Assembly: GCA_963840925.1 (NCBI GenBank)
Contig: CAWJAY010000030.1
Coordinates: 62,001-126,000, forward strand
DNA from: DATAOG01 sp963840925
GTDB taxonomy: Bacteria; Pseudomonadota; Alphaproteobacteria; Geminicoccales; Geminicoccaceae
Length of the DNA stretch: 64,000 nt
Reading direction: 5' to 3'
Shown: in pieces, positions 8,877 to 18,429 of the stretch
Layout: each line of letters opens with the position of its first letter
How positions within the stretch are numbered: position 1 is the first letter of the stretch
Position numbers and translations under genes: made by a program
The notes under the pieces: model-generated
Seen by the model: the letters and a program-made list of their open reading frames with translations, nothing else
Told to the model about the DNA's origin: nothing
Databases searched by the model: none

Positions 8877-10629
8877 CTACGCGACTTCGATCCCGCTGGT
8901 GTCGACGCCGGTCTGGACCAGGAGCTGCGCCTGGTCGACCGTGAAGGTGTCGAAGTCGACCCCGCCGACCGTCGTCGTGCCCTGAACGGCGCCCGGCAGG
9001 CTGCCGCCGACCGCGTTGCTGTCGTCGCCGAGCACGGTCAGCGTGTTTGAGGCGTCGTCCAGGTTCAGGATCTCGAGCACTTTGACCGCGAGCGCGTTGC
9101 CCTCGCCGTTCAGATCGATACTCTCTATGCTGTGGAAGCGCGGGTCCGGGATCGCGCCGAGGTCGAGGTCCGCGCCGGCGCCATCGAGGCGCAGCGTGTC
9201 GCTGCCGGTGCCGCCGACCATCAGCCCGCCGCCGGTGCCGAAGCCCTCGAGGAAAGCGGGATCAAGCAGGGCGAGGAGGTCGTCGCCCTCGCCGCCGTTC
9301 AAGACGTCGACGCCGCCATTGCCGAGCAGCGTGTCGTCGCCCTGGGCGCCGAGGAGCACGTCATCGTGGGGCGTACCCGTAAGGGTGTCGTCGCCCGCGC
9401 CGCCGAGCTGCGTGACGGCGCCGGTGAAATTGCCGCCGAACACCACGTAGCTCTCACCGGCAAAGCTTCGCCCACCCGGATCGGCGCGGGCAGCCCCGAC
9501 GATCAGGTCGGCGAAGCCATCGCCGTTGACGTCGCCCGCCCCGCTCACCGATGAGCCCGAAGTATCGAACGGATCGATGCCCTCGAGGCGGAAGCCGTTG
9601 GTGCCGTCGAGGCTGGCGAGGTCGAGCGCGCCACCGAAGCCGCCCGGGTCGCCGAACACCACATAGCTCTCACCGGCATGGTATCGCCCCCCCGGATCGG
9701 CCTCGAAAGCGCCGACGATCAGGTCGGCGAAGCCGTCGCCGTTGACGTCGCCCGCCCCGCTCACCGAGTACGAGTGATCGTACGGGTCGATGCCATCGAG
9801 GCGGAAGCCGTTGGTGCCGTCGAGGGCGGCGAGGTCGAGCGCGCCGCCGAAACCGCCCGGGTCGCCGAACACGACGTAGCTCGCACCGGCGCTGGCTCGG
9901 CGTCGGCCCCGACGATCGGTCGGCGAAGCCGTCCCCGTTGAGTCGCCCGCCCCGCTATCGAGACCGAGTCGGATCGATGCCATCGGCGGACCGTTGTGCC
10001 GTCGCCCGCGGTCGAGCACGTCACCGAAGCCGCCCGAGGAATCGCCGAACACCACGTAGCTATCGCCAGGTCGTGAAACCATCAATGCCGGGCCGAGATC
10101 AGGTCGGCGAGACCATCGCCGTTGACGTCGCCCGCGCCGCTCGACCGACGAACCCGAGGAATCGTACCGATGCCGGTCGAGGACCGGAAACCATTGGTCG
10201 ACCGTGAAGGTGTCGAAGTCGACCCCGCCGACCGTCGTCGTGCCTTGAACCCGCCCGGCAGGCTGCCGCTGACCGCGTTGCTGTCGTCGCCGAGTACCGT
10301 CAGCGTGTTCGAGGTGTCGTCTGAGGTTCAGGATCTCGAGCACGTTGACCGCGAGCGTCCGTTGCCGCCGCCTTCAGGTCGATGCTCTCGATGCTTTGGA
10401 AGCGCGGGTCCGGGATCGCGCCGCGACCTCGAGGCTGGAAGCCGCCGGTGCCGTCGAGACGCAGCGTATCGCTGCCGGTGCCGCCGACCATCCGCCCGGC
10501 CGGTGCCGAAGCCTCGAGAAATGCGGGATCGAGCAGGGCCAGCAGGTCGTCGCCCGCGCCGCCGTTCAGCACGTCGATGCCGCCGTTGCCGAGCAGCGTG
10601 TCGTCGCCCTGGGCACGCGAGGATGACGT
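8877..10629 (-). pseudogene. C-terminal half of FG-GAP/RTX-like protein, frameshifted and partly duplicated
   Basis: Downstream of the large FG-GAP frame the coding continues in broken form. From 10629 to about 10196 there is a frameshifted RTX-like tail (LEILN, DDLLALLDPAFLE, MVGGTGSDTLRLDG). At about 10196 this tail joins directly to the middle of an FG-GAP repeat, without the tail's own last 20 or so residues. More repeats follow, with many indels until about 9890. The part from about 9890 to 8877 is clean: two good DVNGDGFADLIVGA repeats, then GGAGDDTLTGTPHDDVLLGA and GDDTLLGNGGVDVLNGGEGD calcium-binding repeats, ending at GVDTSGIEVA. It may be the tail of a second, tandem paralogue. Confidence 0.65.
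8933..9455. repeat. direct repeat copy B of the RTX-like C-terminal module
   Basis: Partner of copy A. It carries the intact RTX-like module and runs, in the coding direction, into the true C-terminus ending at 8877, which copy A lacks. Confidence 0.7.
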
Positions 10630-10735
10630 TCATGCGCCGGGCGATGCCCGCAAGGGTGTCGTCAAGCCCGGGCCGCCGAGCTGGGTCACCGCGCCGGTGA
10701 AGTTGCTGCCAAAGACGACGTAGCTCTCGCCGGGA
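10196..10735. repeat. direct repeat copy A of the RTX-like C-terminal module
   Basis: This segment is a diverged copy of 8933-9455. Both begin with ggtcgaccgtgaaggtgtcg and run in parallel through the RTX-like tail to the SYVVFG(G/S)NFTGAVTQLGG codons. Copy A has several indels that break its frame; copy B is clean. Substitutions as well as indels separate them, so they are not simply one sequence assembled twice. Confidence 0.7.
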
Positions 10736-12855
10736 AAGAGGTCCCCGACGGCATAGGGAGCACCGATGATGACGTCGGCGAAGCCGTCGCCGTTGACGTC
10801 CCTGGCTCCGGCGACGGAATGGCCGCTCTGGTCTCCGCCTGGACCGACGCCGTCGAGGCGAAAGCCATCGGCGCCGTCCAGGGTCGCCAAATCGATGCTG
10901 GCATTGAACCCCGAGGCTTTGCCAAACACGACGAAACTATCGCCATAGCCGGTGAAGAACTCAACCGCACCGATGATGATATCGTCGAAACCGTCGCCGT
11001 TCACGTCCCCAGCCCCGGCGACGGAATAGCCGCTGCTGTCGTTAAAACCGATGCCGATGAGCCGAAAGCCGTTGCTGCCGTCCAAGGTTGCGAGATCAAG
11101 GCTGGCGTCGAACCCAGAGGCTCTGCCGAACACCACGTAACTTTCGCCGGCACCTTCGTAGCCAACGTCGGCGCGCGGAGCTCCGATGACGATATCGCCG
11201 AAGCCGTCGCCGTTGACGTCCCCGGCCGAGGCGACGGAATGACCGCTCAGGTCACCGGCATCGCCTAGGCCGCTGCTCCCAGCGATCCCTCTGAGGCGGA
11301 AACCGTTCGTGCCGTCGAGGCTCGCGAGGTCGAGACTGGCGCTGAAACCGGAGGCCCTGCCGAACACGACGTAACTCTCGCCGGCACCGTAATTGGCGGC
11401 GGGAGCGCCGACGATCACATCAGCGAAGCCGTCGCCGTTGACGTCCCCAGCCCCGGTGACGGAGTAACCGATCCCAGCGCCGTTTAGGCGAAAGCCGTTG
11501 GTGCCGTCTAGGGCCGCGAGGTCGAGGCTGGCATCGAACCCCGAGGCTCTGCCGAACACGACGTAGCTCTCGCCGGCGTCTCGAGCACCGATGATGAGGT
11601 CTCCGAAGCCGTCGCCGTTGACGTCACCGCCGCCGCCGACCGACCAGCCGCTCAGGTCGAACGAGTCGATGCCGTCGAGGCGAAAGCCATTGGCGCCGTC
11701 GAGGGCCGCCAGGTCGACGCTAGCAGCGAACCCCGAGGCTCTGCCGAACACGACGTAGCTCTCGCCGGCAAGAGGAGCGCCGATGATGAGATCGCCGAAG
11801 CCGTCGCCATTGAAGTCTCCGGCGGACGCGACCCCGAGGCCACTAAAGTCATCCGGATCGATGCCGTCGAGGCGAAAGCCGTTGCTGCCGTCGAGGGTCG
11901 CGAGGTCGAAGCTGGGACCGAAACCGGCAGCCCTCCCAAACACGACATAACTCTTCCCGGCAGTATAAGGGCCAGGGCCGGGAGCGCCGATGATGAGATC
12001 GGCGAACCCGTCGCCGTTGACGTCCCCGGCCCCGGCGACCGAGAACCCGCTCCGATCGTACGCATCGATGCCAGGAAGCCGGAAGCCGTTGGTGCCGTCG
12101 AGGTCGGCGAGCGAGGCGGGCGGGGTCACGATCGGCGGCGGTGTCACGCCCGGCGGGGCGAGGCCGATCACTACGTCGTTGAAGTCGAAGTCGGTCAGGT
12201 CCTCGAAGCCGAGCAGCAGCGCTCCGCTGGTGGGATCGAGGCCCGAGACCACGCGCTCGGCGCCGCCCGGGTTGAGGTTGTTCTCGAGCCGGTCGGGATC
12301 GGCATCGGCGGTGTGGAAGACCTCGCCCGCCACCGTCTCCACGGTGCCGTCGTCGGCGACGTGGCGCAGCGCGATCCCGGCGGCGGCATCGGCGACCTTC
12401 GCCGGCTCGCCGGTCGTGGTGTTGACGAACTCCAGCTTGCCGCTGCCGTCGAACACGGCGTCCGGGTTGAGGTCGGCGCCGTCGGCGACGAGGAACAAGC
12501 CGAACGCCTGGCCGGTCTGGAGGTCGGCGGCCGGATAGAGCGCGTTCAGGTGGACCGCCTCGCCCTGCGCGAGCGGCCCGCCGCCCGGCCGGACTTCGGG
12601 TAACCCCGGCAGAGGATCGGCGTGCTCGATGCGCGGGAAGACGATCTTGGGGTCGCCGATCGTGCCGTCGGGGTCGATCAGGTAGACCCCGAGCACGCTC
12701 TCGAACGCGGCCACCTCGTCCTGGAAGGTGATCACGGCATCGGCCTCGGCGCCGATCGTCAGGCGCGTCTGGTCGACGCCGTTGATGCGGTCGGGGTCGA
12801 GAGGCTGGGGCTCGACCAGCTCAGGAAATGGCCCCAACGCCGCCATCGTCATCAC
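10630..12855 (-). CDS. large FG-GAP repeat (integrin-alpha-like) Ca-binding extracellular protein, N-terminal part
   Basis: This open part has 741 residues. Residues about 1-235 include a DUF4114-type domain (typical ending: FEDLTDFDFNDVVIGL). Then come seven FG-GAP beta-propeller blades, each with a D-x-NGDGF-x-D Ca2+-binding loop (for example AGAGDVNGDGFADLIIGAP), an ESYVVFGRASGF strand and a LDGTNGFRL strand. Such proteins are usually secreted, probably by a type I system since no signal peptide is seen, and bind ligands or surfaces. The frame is lost near 10640-10680, just after SNFTGAVTQLGG, where RTX-like repeats begin in another frame. The start at 12855 (MMTMAALGPF) is the first ATG of the frame. 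Confidence 0.75.
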   Translation of the reverse strand: MMTMAALGPFPELVEPQPLDPDRINGVDQTRLTIGAEADAVITFQDEVAAFESVLGVYLIDPDGTIGDPKIVFPRIEHADPLPGLPEVRPGGGPLAQGEAVHLNALYPAADLQTGQAFGLFLVADGADLNPDAVFDGSGKLEFVNTTTGEPAKVADAAAGIALRHVADDGTVETVAGEVFHTADADPDRLENNLNPGGAERVVSGLDPTSGALLLGFEDLTDFDFNDVVIGLAPPGVTPPPIVTPPASLADLDGTNGFRLPGIDAYDRSGFSVAGAGDVNGDGFADLIIGAPGPGPYTAGKSYVVFGRAAGFGPSFDLATLDGSNGFRLDGIDPDDFSGLGVASAGDFNGDGFGDLIIGAPLAGESYVVFGRASGFAASVDLAALDGANGFRLDGIDSFDLSGWSVGGGGDVNGDGFGDLIIGARDAGESYVVFGRASGFDASLDLAALDGTNGFRLNGAGIGYSVTGAGDVNGDGFADVIVGAPAANYGAGESYVVFGRASGFSASLDLASLDGTNGFRLRGIAGSSGLGDAGDLSGHSVASAGDVNGDGFGDIVIGAPRADVGYEGAGESYVVFGRASGFDASLDLATLDGSNGFRLIGIGFNDSSGYSVAGAGDVNGDGFDDIIIGAVEFFTGYGDSFVVFGKASGFNASIDLATLDGADGFRLDGVGPGGDQSGHSVAGARDVNGDGFADVIIGAPYAVGDLFPGESYVVFGSNFTGAVTQLGGPGLTTPLRASPGA
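10740..12115 (-). repeat. seven tandem FG-GAP repeats
   Basis: About 170-200-bp units recur seven times, each encoding a GD-(V/F)NGDGF calcium loop and a SYVVFG strand. The units differ by many substitutions, so the array is old and not a recent slippage product. Seven blades match the closed propeller of integrin-alpha-like proteins. Confidence 0.8.
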
Positions 12856-13240
12856 TCCAACGCAATCTGGAGGTACGCGGGCGGTGCCCTTTCCTCAAAC
12901 CCTCCTCTGGCTGCAGCACCAAAGGCACCGGGCCGGTCAAAACCCGAGGCTCACGTCAATACTGCGGCCAGCTATTTTTATACGCAGTTGAACTTAAATA
13001 CCAGCGATTGCGCGAGAGCACAAGCGAGTAGTTGCTGGGCGATTGCCGACCGGCTGGTCGCCGAGGTCGGTGATCGCCGGGGTCTGGTAGTCGACCGCCT
13101 TCAGATAGTGGGCGAAATCGCTGCTCGGCAAGGCGTCCGGGCCCGCGATGGATGATCGGGAGGCTCGCCCTTTTCGGCTTGGCCGCGGCAGTGTGAAAAT
13201 CTAGTCTGTCTCAGGTTCGGCAGGGAGCAGGGAGACACCG
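12856..13240. other. divergent intergenic region with a possible coding remnant
   Basis: This gap separates the leftward FG-GAP gene from the rightward amidase gene and should hold both promoters. On the minus strand a frame ending at a TAA at 12994-12996 contains the protein-like stretch DALPSSDFAHYLKAVDYQT followed by PAITDLGDQPVG. No start codon or full domain is visible, so it looks like the tail of a lost gene. The family is not recognised. Confidence 0.35.
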
Positions 13241-14722
13241 ATGACGCTGGCGGACGAGATCGCGCATCTGTCGGCGACCGATCTGGCGCTGCGGATCCGC
13301 CGGCACGATCTGTCGCCGGTCGAGGTCGTGGACGCGTGCATCGCCCGGATCGAGGCCCGCAACCCGAGCCTGAATGCGCTCGTCTACCTCGGCTTCGAGG
13401 ATGCCCGCGCCCGCGCCCGCGAGGCCGAGCAGGCGCTGATGTCGGGCGCGGCGCTCGGCCCGCTGCACGGCGTGCCGACCGCGATCAAGGATTTGTTCGA
13501 CTTCAAGCCCGGCTGGCCCAGCACCTTCGGCGGCGTGCGCGCGCTCAAGGACTTCGTGCCGGACTTCTACTGCGCCTTTGCCGAGCGGATCGAGCGCGCG
13601 GGCGCGATCCTGGTCGGCAAGACCAACAGCCCGGTCATGGGCTTTCGCGGCACCTGCGACAACCCGCTGTTCGGGCCGGCGCGCAATCCGTTCGATCCGG
13701 GCAAGAACAGCGGCGGCTCCTCGGGCGGCAGTGCGGCCGCGGTCGCCGACGGCCTGCTGCCGTTCGCCGAAGGCACTGACGGCGGCGGCTCGATCCGGAT
13801 TCCGGCGTCCTGGTGCGGCGTCTACGGCTACAAGGCCTCGTTCGGCCGGGTGCCGTTCTTCGCCGGCGCCAATGCCTTCGGCGGCACGACGCCGTTCCTT
13901 TTCGAGGGGCCGATCACGCGCACGGTCGAGGATGCGGCGCTCGCGCTGACCGCGCTCGCGGGCTACGACCCGCGCGATCCGTTCAGCCTCGACGAGCAGG
14001 TCGATTTCACGCTCGCGACCCGCGCCTCGATCCACGGCTGGAAGATCGCCTACAGCCCGAACTTCGATGTCTTTCCAGTCGATAAGCGGGTCGCCGAGAC
14101 GGTCGCCAAGGCGGTCCGCGCGTTCGAGGATGCAGGTGCGGTGGTCGAGGAGATCTCGGTCGGGATCAAGCGGCCGCAGCAGGAGCTCAGCGACCTCTGG
14201 TGCCGCCTGATCAGCCCGCTCAACGTCCAGACCTTCGAGATCTTCAAGGCCAATGGGGTCGATCTGCTCAAGGACCACCGCGACGACTTCCCGCCGCAGT
14301 ATCTGCGCTGGGTCGACCACGGCTACGGCATGTCGGCGCTCGACCTGTACAACGATCAGGCGACCCGCACCGAGATCTACGGCGCGATCCAGAACGTGCT
14401 CGCCGACTACGACCTGCTGGTGACCCCGACGCTCGCCTGCCTGCCGGTCGACAACGCGAGCGACGGCAACACGGTCGGCCCGAGCCAGGTCGAGGGCGAG
14501 ACGGTCGACCCGTTGATCGGCTGGTGCCTGACCTACCTGATCAACTTCTCGGGCCACCCGGCGGCCTCGATCCCGGCCGGCATCGTCGACGGCCTGCCGG
14601 TCGGCATGCAGATCGTCGGCCGCCGCTACGCTGATATCGACGTGCTCGCGGCGAGCGCCACCTTCGAGCGCCTGCGCCCCTGGTCCCACACCTACCAGGC
14701 CTGCGCCAGCCGCCCGCTCTGA
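13241..14722 (+). CDS. amidase (amidase signature family)
   Basis: A 493-residue amidase-signature enzyme that would hydrolyse an amide substrate in the cytoplasm. The Ser-cisSer-Lys triad is visible: Lys in TAIKD (about residue 83), the GGSSGGS loop (about 158-164) and the nucleophile Ser in TDGGGSIRIPA (about 184). Length is normal for the family. The start ATG is preceded by agggagca. The frame is intact, unlike many neighbours. It is not GatA, which is found separately at 25-26.5 kb. The FAD/GcvT dehydrogenase follows on the same strand 100 bases later, which suggests nitrogenous-compound catabolism, but the substrate is unknown. Confidence 0.9.
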   Translation: MTLADEIAHLSATDLALRIRRHDLSPVEVVDACIARIEARNPSLNALVYLGFEDARARAREAEQALMSGAALGPLHGVPTAIKDLFDFKPGWPSTFGGVRALKDFVPDFYCAFAERIERAGAILVGKTNSPVMGFRGTCDNPLFGPARNPFDPGKNSGGSSGGSAAAVADGLLPFAEGTDGGGSIRIPASWCGVYGYKASFGRVPFFAGANAFGGTTPFLFEGPITRTVEDAALALTALAGYDPRDPFSLDEQVDFTLATRASIHGWKIAYSPNFDVFPVDKRVAETVAKAVRAFEDAGAVVEEISVGIKRPQQELSDLWCRLISPLNVQTFEIFKANGVDLLKDHRDDFPPQYLRWVDHGYGMSALDLYNDQATRTEIYGAIQNVLADYDLLVTPTLACLPVDNASDGNTVGPSQVEGETVDPLIGWCLTYLINFSGHPAASIPAGIVDGLPVGMQIVGRRYADIDVLAASATFERLRPWSHTYQACASRPL

Positions 14723-14822
14723 GGCCTGGCCTCACCGGGCAAAAGTTGGCCGCCGATGGCTTGACGGGCGGGCCGGGGCAAGCGCAAGCCTGGCGCCGTG
14801 ACCTCGGGACGAGGAGGGGGCG

Positions 14823-17266
14823 ATGGCCGCGGATCTACCCGCAGCGGCACGAGCCGTGATCGTCGGTGGCGGCGTGGTCGGCTGCTCGCTCGCCTATCAC
14901 CTGACCAGGCTCGGCTGGCAGGACGTGCTGCTGCTCGAGCGCAAGCAGCTGACCTCCGGCACGACCTGGCATGCGGCCGGGCTGATCGGCCAGCTGCGCG
15001 CGACCGAAAACCTGACCCGGCTCGCCAAATACTCGGCCGAGCTCTACGGCCGGCTCGAGGCCGAGACCGGCCAGCCGACCGGCTTTCGCCAGCACGGCAG
15101 CCTGAGCCTCGCCCGCACCGCCGAGCGCTTCACCGAATTGAAGCGCGCCGCCTCGATGGGCCGCACCTTCGGCCTCGAGGTCGAGGTCCTGAGCCCAGCC
15201 GAGGCGAGCGCGCTCAACCCGCTGATCGAAATCGAGGATCTGGCCGGCGCGATCTTCATCCCGAGCGACGGCCAGGCCAACCCGATCGACATCACCCAGG
15301 CGCTGGCCAAAGGCGCCCGGATGGCCGGGGCGCAGATCGTCGAGGGCTGCAAGGTCACCGGCATCACGCAGGCCAACGGCCGGGTCGCCGGGGTGGTCAC
15401 CGAGCAGGGCCCGATCGCAGCCGAGGTCGTGGTCAACTGCGCCGGCATGTGGGGCCGGGCACTCGGGCGCCTGGCCGGCGTCAACGTGCCGCTCCAGGCC
15501 TGCGAGCATTTCTACGTGCTGACCGAGCCGATGCCGGGGCTGCCCAAAGACCTGCCGGTACTGCGCGATCCTGACGGCTGCCTCTACGCCAAGGAGGATG
15601 CCGGCAAGCTGCTGGTCGGCGCGTTCGAGCCGGCGGCCAAGCCCTGGGGCATGGACGGCATCCCGGACGACTTCGAGTTCGGCGAGCTGCCCGAGGACTG
15701 GGACCACTTCATGCCGTTCCTCGAGGATGCGATGCGCCGCATCCCGGCGCTCGCCGAGGTCGGAGTCCGAAAATTCTTCTGCGGTCCCGAGAGCTTCACC
15801 CCGGACGACCGCTACCATCTCGGCGAGGCGCCCGAGCTCAAGGGCTTTTTCGTGGCCGCGGGCTTCAACTCGATCGGCATCCAGTCGGCCGGCGGCGCCG
15901 GCAAGGCGCTGGCCGAATGGATCGCCAACGGGCACCCGCCGGTCGACCTCTGGGACGTCGACATCCGGCGTATGCAGCCATTCCAGGGCACGGCCCGCTA
16001 CGTCCGCGATCGCGCGGTCGAGGGCCTGGGCCTGCTTTACGCGATGCACTGGCCGGACCGGCAGTACGCGAGTGCGCGCCCGGCCCGGCTGTCGCCCGTG
16101 CACGAGCGCCTGGCGGCGCGCGGCGCCTGCTTCGCCGAAGCCGCCGGCTGGGAGCGGCCGGGCTGGTACGGCAAGCCCGGGACCGCCCCGCAGTACGACT
16201 ATTCGTATGGCCGGCCCCGCTGGTTCGAGCGCGTGGCGGCCGAGCACCGGGCGGTGCGCACAGGCGCTGGCCTGTTCGATCTGTCCTCGTTCGGCAAGTT
16301 TCTGCTGCAAGGCCCTGATGCCGAAGCGGTGCTGCAGCAGGTCTGCGCCAACGAGGTCGCGGTCGAGCCGGGGCGCGTGGTCTATACCCAGTGGCTGAAC
16401 GAGCAGGGCGGCATCGAGGCCGACCTGACCGTGACCCGCCTCGCCGGCGACCGCTTCATGATCACGACCGGTGCTGCGACCCAGACGCGGGATTTCCACT
16501 GGCTGCGCGGCCACATCCCGGACGACGCCCGCGCGTACCTGACCGACGTCACCTCGGGCTTCGCCGTCCTCGGGCTGATGGGCCCGAGAGCCGGGCGCTG
16601 CTCGCGCGCCTGACCGCGACCGATCTCACCAACACTGCCTTCCCGTTCGCGATCTCTCGGGAAATCGAGCTCGGCTACGCGCTGGTCCGGGCGCAGCGGA
16701 CCTCCTACGTCGGCGAGCTTGGCTTCGAGCTCTACCTGCCGAGCGAATTCGCGGGCCCGGTGCTCGATCTGATCCTCGGGCAGGCGGGCGATCAGATCCG
16801 GCTCGCGGGCTTCCACGCGCTGAACTCGCTTCGGCTGGAGAAGGGGTTCCGCAGCTTCGGCCACGACCTCGGCGATCAGGACACGCCGTTCGAGGCCGGC
16901 CTCGGCTTTGCGGTCGCGCTGAACAAGCGGGGCGGCTTCATCGGCCGCGACGCGCTGCTGCGCCAACGCGAGCGGGTTCCGCGCAAGCGTCTGGTCCAGT
17001 TCAAGCTCCAGGACGCTTTGCCGTTGCTGCACCACGACGAGCCGATCGTGATGGACGGCGCCCGGATCGGCCTGCTGACTTCAGGCGGCTACGGCCATAC
17101 GCTCGGGAGCGCGCTCGGCATGGGCTGGGTCCGCCACCCGGACGGGGTCACGCCCGAGATGCTTCGCCAGGCGCGCTTTGCGATCGAGATCGCGGGCGAT
17201 CGCTATCCGGCCGACGCGGGCCTGCGCCCGTTCTTCGATCCGACCGGCGCGCGGATGCGCGCCTGA
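14823..17266 (+). CDS. FAD-dependent dimethylglycine/sarcosine dehydrogenase-like protein with GcvT domain (one frameshift)
   Basis: A protein of about 814 residues. The N-terminal DAO-type oxidoreductase has the FAD-binding VIVGGGVVGCSLAYHL near residue 12 and the GTTWHAAGLIGQLR covalent-flavin-type motif near 44, typical of dimethylglycine and sarcosine dehydrogenases. The C-terminal half is a GcvT-like tetrahydrofolate-binding aminomethyltransferase domain (LARLTATDL, TSYVGELGFELY, EAGLGFAVALNKRGGFIGRD). A one-base frameshift near 16583-16592, inside LMGP-ESRALL, splits it into two frames. Such enzymes demethylate N-methyl amino acids and pass the one-carbon unit to folate. The shift could be a sequence error, since both halves are well preserved. 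Confidence 0.85.
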
Positions 17267-17351
17267 GCGGCAAGATGAGAGGGACCGGGCAACCCCACAT
17301 CACTGGCCGGCCAGACCGGCACGAGTGCAAACTGCCGACGGAGGGAAAGCT

Positions 17352-17723
17352 ATGTCGGGAAAGACCTGGGTGATCCCGCTGATGCTGGCGCTCGCGGCCT
17401 GCGCCAACGGCGCCGACCGCAAGCCGGGTCCGGCCGCGGCCGGCTCCGGCGCCGAGCCGGTGGCGATGAACGCCGCCGCCGAGCGCCCGGCCTCGAGGCC
17501 CAGCCCCAGCGCCGCGGGCTGGGCGGTGAGCGTGGTCGGCACGCCGTTCGCGTTCGCGTTCAAGTCCGTGGTCTGCGCCGCGAGCGTCGTGGTCGCGGCG
17601 CCGGTCGCGGGCTTCCTGGCGCTCGGCCTCGACCCCGCCGGCGAGGGCTACCAGATGCTCGGCGACGGCATCGCCCAGAACTGCGGGCCGCCCTATGTCG
17701 TCTCGCCCTACGCCGCCAGCTGA
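17352..17723 (+). CDS. small lipoprotein, unknown function
   Basis: A 123-residue protein starting at ATG 17352 behind a strong ggaggga ribosome binding site. It has a short lipoprotein signal peptide with lipobox ALAAC (Cys at about residue 17). A Pro/Ala/Ser-rich linker follows, then a hydrophobic stretch (SVVVAAPVAGFLALGL) that may be a membrane segment or buried hairpin. No family was recognised. It follows the dehydrogenase gene by 85 bases on the same strand. Confidence 0.65.
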   Translation: MSGKTWVIPLMLALAACANGADRKPGPAAAGSGAEPVAMNAAAERPASRPSPSAAGWAVSVVGTPFAFAFKSVVCAASVVVAAPVAGFLALGLDPAGEGYQMLGDGIAQNCGPPYVVSPYAAS

Positions 17724-17786
17724 GCCGCGGTTGCACCGACGGCGGGCGTCGCGCTATCATCGGCGCAATCATCAGAAGGGCGGCCG

Positions 17787-18020
17787 ATGGGCCAGGTGAT
17801 CGTGCGTAAGCTCGACGAGCAGGTGATCGCGGCGCACAAGCGGCGCGCGAGAGCGCGCGGCGTCTCGCTCGAGCAGCAGCTGCGCGACGTGCTCGCCGAG
17901 GCGGCCAAGCCGAGCCGGGAGGAGCTGCGGCAGCGGCTCGCCGCCTGTCGCGAGCTGACGCCACCCGGCCCCCGCATGCTCGCCGAGGATCTGATCCGTG
18001 AGGACCGCGACAGCCGATGA
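17787..18020 (+). CDS. FitA-like/RHH antitoxin of a PIN toxin-antitoxin module
   Basis: A 77-residue protein reading GQVIVRKLDEQVIAAHKRRA and then RGVSLEQQLRDVLAEAA, the ribbon-helix-helix pattern of FitA/plasmid-stability antitoxins, with a C-terminal extension that would cover the toxin. Its stop codon overlaps the start of the PIN-domain gene (ATGA at 18017-18020), the classical arrangement. Expected role: bind DNA, repress its own operon and neutralise the toxin. The toxin gene is frameshifted in this sequence. Confidence 0.75.
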   Translation: MGQVIVRKLDEQVIAAHKRRARARGVSLEQQLRDVLAEAAKPSREELRQRLAACRELTPPGPRMLAEDLIREDRDSR

Positions 18021-18429
18021 CAGTGGTCGTCGACGCGAGCGTGGCGCTCAAGTGGATGGTCAAAGAGCTGAGGAGCGATCTGGCAATCGATCTTCTGAAC
18101 AGCGCCGAATCGTTGGTCGCGCCGGAACTGGTTGTCGCCGAAGTCTGCAACGCCGCCTGGAAGTCGCTCCGCCGGCGCGAGATCGACGCGGCTCAGCTTC
18201 GACGACATCGCTAGCGATGTCGTCGAGGTCGTTCCAGCGGCTGGTGCCGCTCGATCGGCTGATCGAGCGCGCGGCTGTCGCTGGCGCGCGAGCTGGGTCA
18301 TCCGGTCTACGATTGCTTGTACCTGGCGCTCGCGGAAGCCGAGGGAGCGCTCCTGGTCACCGCCGATCGGCGGCTGGTCGCGGCGTGCGCGCCACGGCGC
18401 TTGCCGAGCGCGTGCGGCCGCTCGCATGA
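18017..18429 (+). pseudogene. PIN-domain ribonuclease toxin (VapC-like), frameshifted
   Basis: The product begins VVVDASVALKWMVKE, with the first catalytic Asp, and continues with VAPELVVAEVCNAAWKSLRR (conserved Glu). At about 18205-18215 the frame breaks. Later pieces in other frames complete a PIN domain: SFQRLVPLDRLIERA, then YDCLYLALAEAEGALLVTAD with the remaining acidic residues, ending near RLVAACA...LAERVRPLA. At least two more indels lie between 18220 and 18400. Total length (about 137 codons) is normal for VapC. Its last codons overlap the start of the next gene (ATGA at 18426-18429). Confidence 0.75.

Noticed and set aside
10740..12115. CRISPR array or satellite DNA
   Set aside because: The periodicity is in coding sequence for FG-GAP blades, with diverged units of 170-200 bases and no spacers.
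13211..14689. Long minus-strand open frame (492 codons) opposite the amidase gene
   Set aside because: It is the antisense of a clear amidase with catalytic residues. Its composition is Arg/Asp/Ala-rich with no domain pattern, as expected for GC-rich antisense frames.
14835..16514. Long minus-strand open frame (559 codons) opposite the FAD/GcvT gene
   Set aside because: Same reason: antisense of a recognised dehydrogenase, with repetitive Arg/Gly/Ala/Leu content and no motif.
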